Origin: Daphnia carinata
Taxonomy: Eukaryota > Arthropoda > Branchiopoda > Diplostraca > Daphniidae
DNA: 64,000 nucleotides
Reading direction: 5' to 3'
Assembly: GCF_022539665.2 (NCBI RefSeq)
Contig: NC_081333.1
Span: 5,268,971 to 5,332,970 of the forward strand
Made by a program: the position numbers and the translations under genes. This document shows, one piece after another, positions 62,508 to 64,000 of this stretch. The stretch's first letter is position 1; each line of letters begins with the position of its first letter. The notes beneath the pieces are model-generated. The model was not told the DNA's origin. It ran no database searches and was given only the letters and a program-made list of their open reading frames with translations.

Positions 62508-64000
62508 ATGTCACACGGGAGAGGTGTGATTCCAGACGCTGGGGAAAGGAGTCGTAGACGAGCAGCTGAAGAGGCGGCGAAGGCGATTCAGACCTATTAC
62601 ACGGGTTTGAGGCCAACGACACTTCTAAGTGCAGTAGCACGAGCTTCGGTGAGATTACAGGAGGCAGGTGCAACATCAGTGCGGTCTAAGGGGCGATCAA
62701 GAAGCCCCCTGGTGAGGTGAGTGAGCTTACTTTCGGGCAGAGAGGTGCGTGTGTAGCCGAAAAGGTATCCCAACAAGGAAGTGTCCCAGATTTGACGCAG
62801 TTTGAGTTGGATTCCGAACAACAGGGTGAGGAATTCGTGGAGGCTCAGAGTCACCAGGTTTTCGAGAATCAAGAAACCAGCTGGGCTGCGGAAAAAGGGG
62901 AATACGAGCCGACGGTGGCATACGAGCATCGTGATGGTGCCCGTGTGGTTAGCAGCGCGGTCGACACACGAACCGGAGCGGGAGAAGAGGAGCGACAGGA
63001 AGAGTGAGTTGTCGACCGAGACCGGAATTGCATACGCGACGACCGGAGGTGGACGACGCTGCGTCGCACATCCCGCAAGTAGCAGGACCCGTAAGCCAGG
63101 AAAGGATCGAAATACAAGCCATTCCGGCGGAAAGCAGGCAGCGGAAGGTGGACGCCGTTAGCAGCGATCAGGGTCGCGAGTTCAGCGGACTATTGCGACG
63201 AATTCGCTCGCGACGCAAGAGACGGTGACGGAAAACCAGGAAGGGGCGCGTCCAGTGTCAATGCAAGCGGAAGGCGCTGGTGACAGAAGAAGCACGGTTG
63301 GCGTGGAAGCCGACACCACTGGTATCACCGAGAGATCGTCAAATGCTGATAGTGAGCAGTTGTCGAGAGAAGAACGCGACGCGGCGGAAGAGCGAAGAGC
63401 TGACTTTGGAAGAAGAAGCCTGCGCGAAGGCCTACGACCTCGAGCGTCTAGCACGCCGCACGCAGCGGTGTTGGTCAGGCAAGAAAGAAGTGGACTTAGT
63501 GTCGGGGATTCACCAAGGCGACAGTCCATAGCTCAGGAAGAGGAACTAGCTTGGGATCCTTTTCTGGCAGAGGAGGGGGACATGGCGGAAAGGCCGATCT
63601 TCCAGTATAAGGAGCTGGAGAAATTCCGCGGCACGGCGAAGGAAAATGCTGTGGAGTGGATTGATCGATTTGAAAGGATCGGTCGCCACAACAGATGGAC
63701 CAATAATGACTTGGCAAGAGTGATAGACGTGTCGCTCGAGGGGAACGGCCTATAAATGGATTGTAGGCCTTGAGGCGCGGAACACGCGTCCGGAGCACTG
63801 GGAAGACCGAAGAGAGAGATTCGTGGCGGAGCAAGGGCAGCCAGCGCGCGAGAGGCAAGTACCTGGACTCAAGTCGTTGTTTTTGAAGCAGTTTGTTGCG
63901 GTAAACTTGAAGCGACAAATGGGGAGGAAGCTGCGGATGAGAGTCCAAGGGAAAGAAGAAGACATAACGGAGTATTACCACGACGTTATGGATTTGTGCC
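62508..64000 (+). pseudogene. Gypsy gag (partial, frameshifted)
   Basis: ATG 62508 opens MSHGRGVIPDAGERSRRRAA, then KAIQTYYTGLRPTTLLSAVA to a stop at about 62718. The frame moves on to SELTFGQRGACVAEKVSQQG and EFVEAQSHQVFENQETSWAA, then to 63225-63755, which is highly charged. That stretch ends in ERPIFQYKELEKFRGTAKEN, AVEWIDRFERIGRHNRW and, after a one-base shift, GTAYKWIVGLEARNTRPEHW and FLKQFVAVNLKRQMGRKLRM to the window edge. The last part is the Gypsy capsid core (F.G....W...FE....N.W......L...A..W). The variable N-terminal half is acidic and Arg-rich. The zinc knuckle and pol would follow outside the window. Confidence 0.65.

Larger units (their letters stand above)
62055..64000 (+). 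mobile_element. Gypsy-type LTR retrotransposon, 5' part (runs off right edge)
   Basis: LTR 62055-62332 (TGTAGC..GTTACA), primer-binding site, then gag. The gag is broken by frameshifts. The rest of the element lies outside the window. Confidence 0.75.

Noticed and set aside
1-64000. A novel defence system or gene cluster of bacterial type
   Set aside because: Introns, eukaryotic gene fragments and eukaryotic mobile elements rule out a prokaryotic window. No operon-like gene set is present.

Overview
This is a eukaryotic, arthropod-type window, and I infer a branchiopod crustacean close to Daphnia. The grounds are short phase-compatible GT..AG introns of about 60-100 bases, a chitin-binding RR-type cuticle protein remnant, a tyrosine-rich 'YYTT' structural-protein remnant, and a mix of BEL/Pao, Gypsy, DIRS, MULE, KDZ, hAT, pogo and LINE elements. 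There are no bacterial operons, rRNA genes, functional tRNAs or CRISPR arrays. Nearly everything recognisable is either a mobile element or a broken piece of a host gene. The window reads as a nested-transposon and pseudogene graveyard, of the kind expected in low-recombination chromatin.

Layout. 0-2.3 kb: two minus-strand coiled-coil ORFs with a promoter-like region behind them. 2.6-6.1 kb: an unusual module with a membrane-anchored Env-tail-like ORF (+), a two-exon antisense gene remnant (-) and an intact 485-codon ankyrin ORF (+). The antisense gene has a second diverged copy at 28.4-28.8 kb. 6.4-7.6 kb: fragments of an ATRX-like helicase and a BEL/Pao pol. 8.5-11.4 kb: a 5'-truncated LINE (-). 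11.6-13.7 kb: a dead hAT transposase (-). 16.5-19.0 kb: a MULE transposase with SWIM zinc finger and ULP1-type protease (-). 19.28-27.94 kb: a complete-length but mutated BEL/Pao retrotransposon (+) with both LTRs. Its 3' LTR carries a nested 796-base TIR element containing a tRNA-like segment. 28.8-29.3 kb: a perfect 26-bp hairpin, then a polypurine tract and the start of an LTR. 30.3-32.2 kb: a MITE beside a KDZ transposase (+). 32.4-33.1 kb: a foldback element. 33.4-35.6 kb: a multi-exon minus-strand gene of unknown function with repeated exons, one of them interrupted by an LTR-like insert. 36.0-40.2 kb: a Gypsy element (-) with most of pol deleted and a pogo element inserted in its leader. 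40.4-43.2 kb: broken ZSWIM8-like and BTB-like exons (+). 43.47-48.30 kb: a DIRS retroelement (-) with its inverted terminal repeats, internal complementary region and tyrosine recombinase, carrying a hAT MITE with a perfect 8-bp target duplication. 48.6-61.3 kb: a run of host-gene debris (mind bomb, tyrosine-rich protein, alpha-carbonic anhydrase, cuticle protein, RCC1-like, MAK16). 62.05-64 kb: the LTR, primer-binding site and gag of another Gypsy element (+) running off the right edge.

How things work together. Most genes here served their own element. The BEL gag-protease-RT-integrase, the DIRS gag-RT-recombinase and the MULE transposase-SWIM-ULP1 are each internally coherent. Nesting gives an order of events: hAT MITE after DIRS, TIR element after BEL, pogo after Gypsy. 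The most interesting open question is the 2.6-6 kb module. An intact ankyrin ORF with a fresh 99-bp internal duplication sits next to an Env-like tail and an antisense spliced gene that recurs beside a polypurine tract and LTR start elsewhere in the window. That is consistent with, but does not prove, a family of env-bearing retroelements with accessory genes. All family calls rest on motifs read by eye, with no database search.
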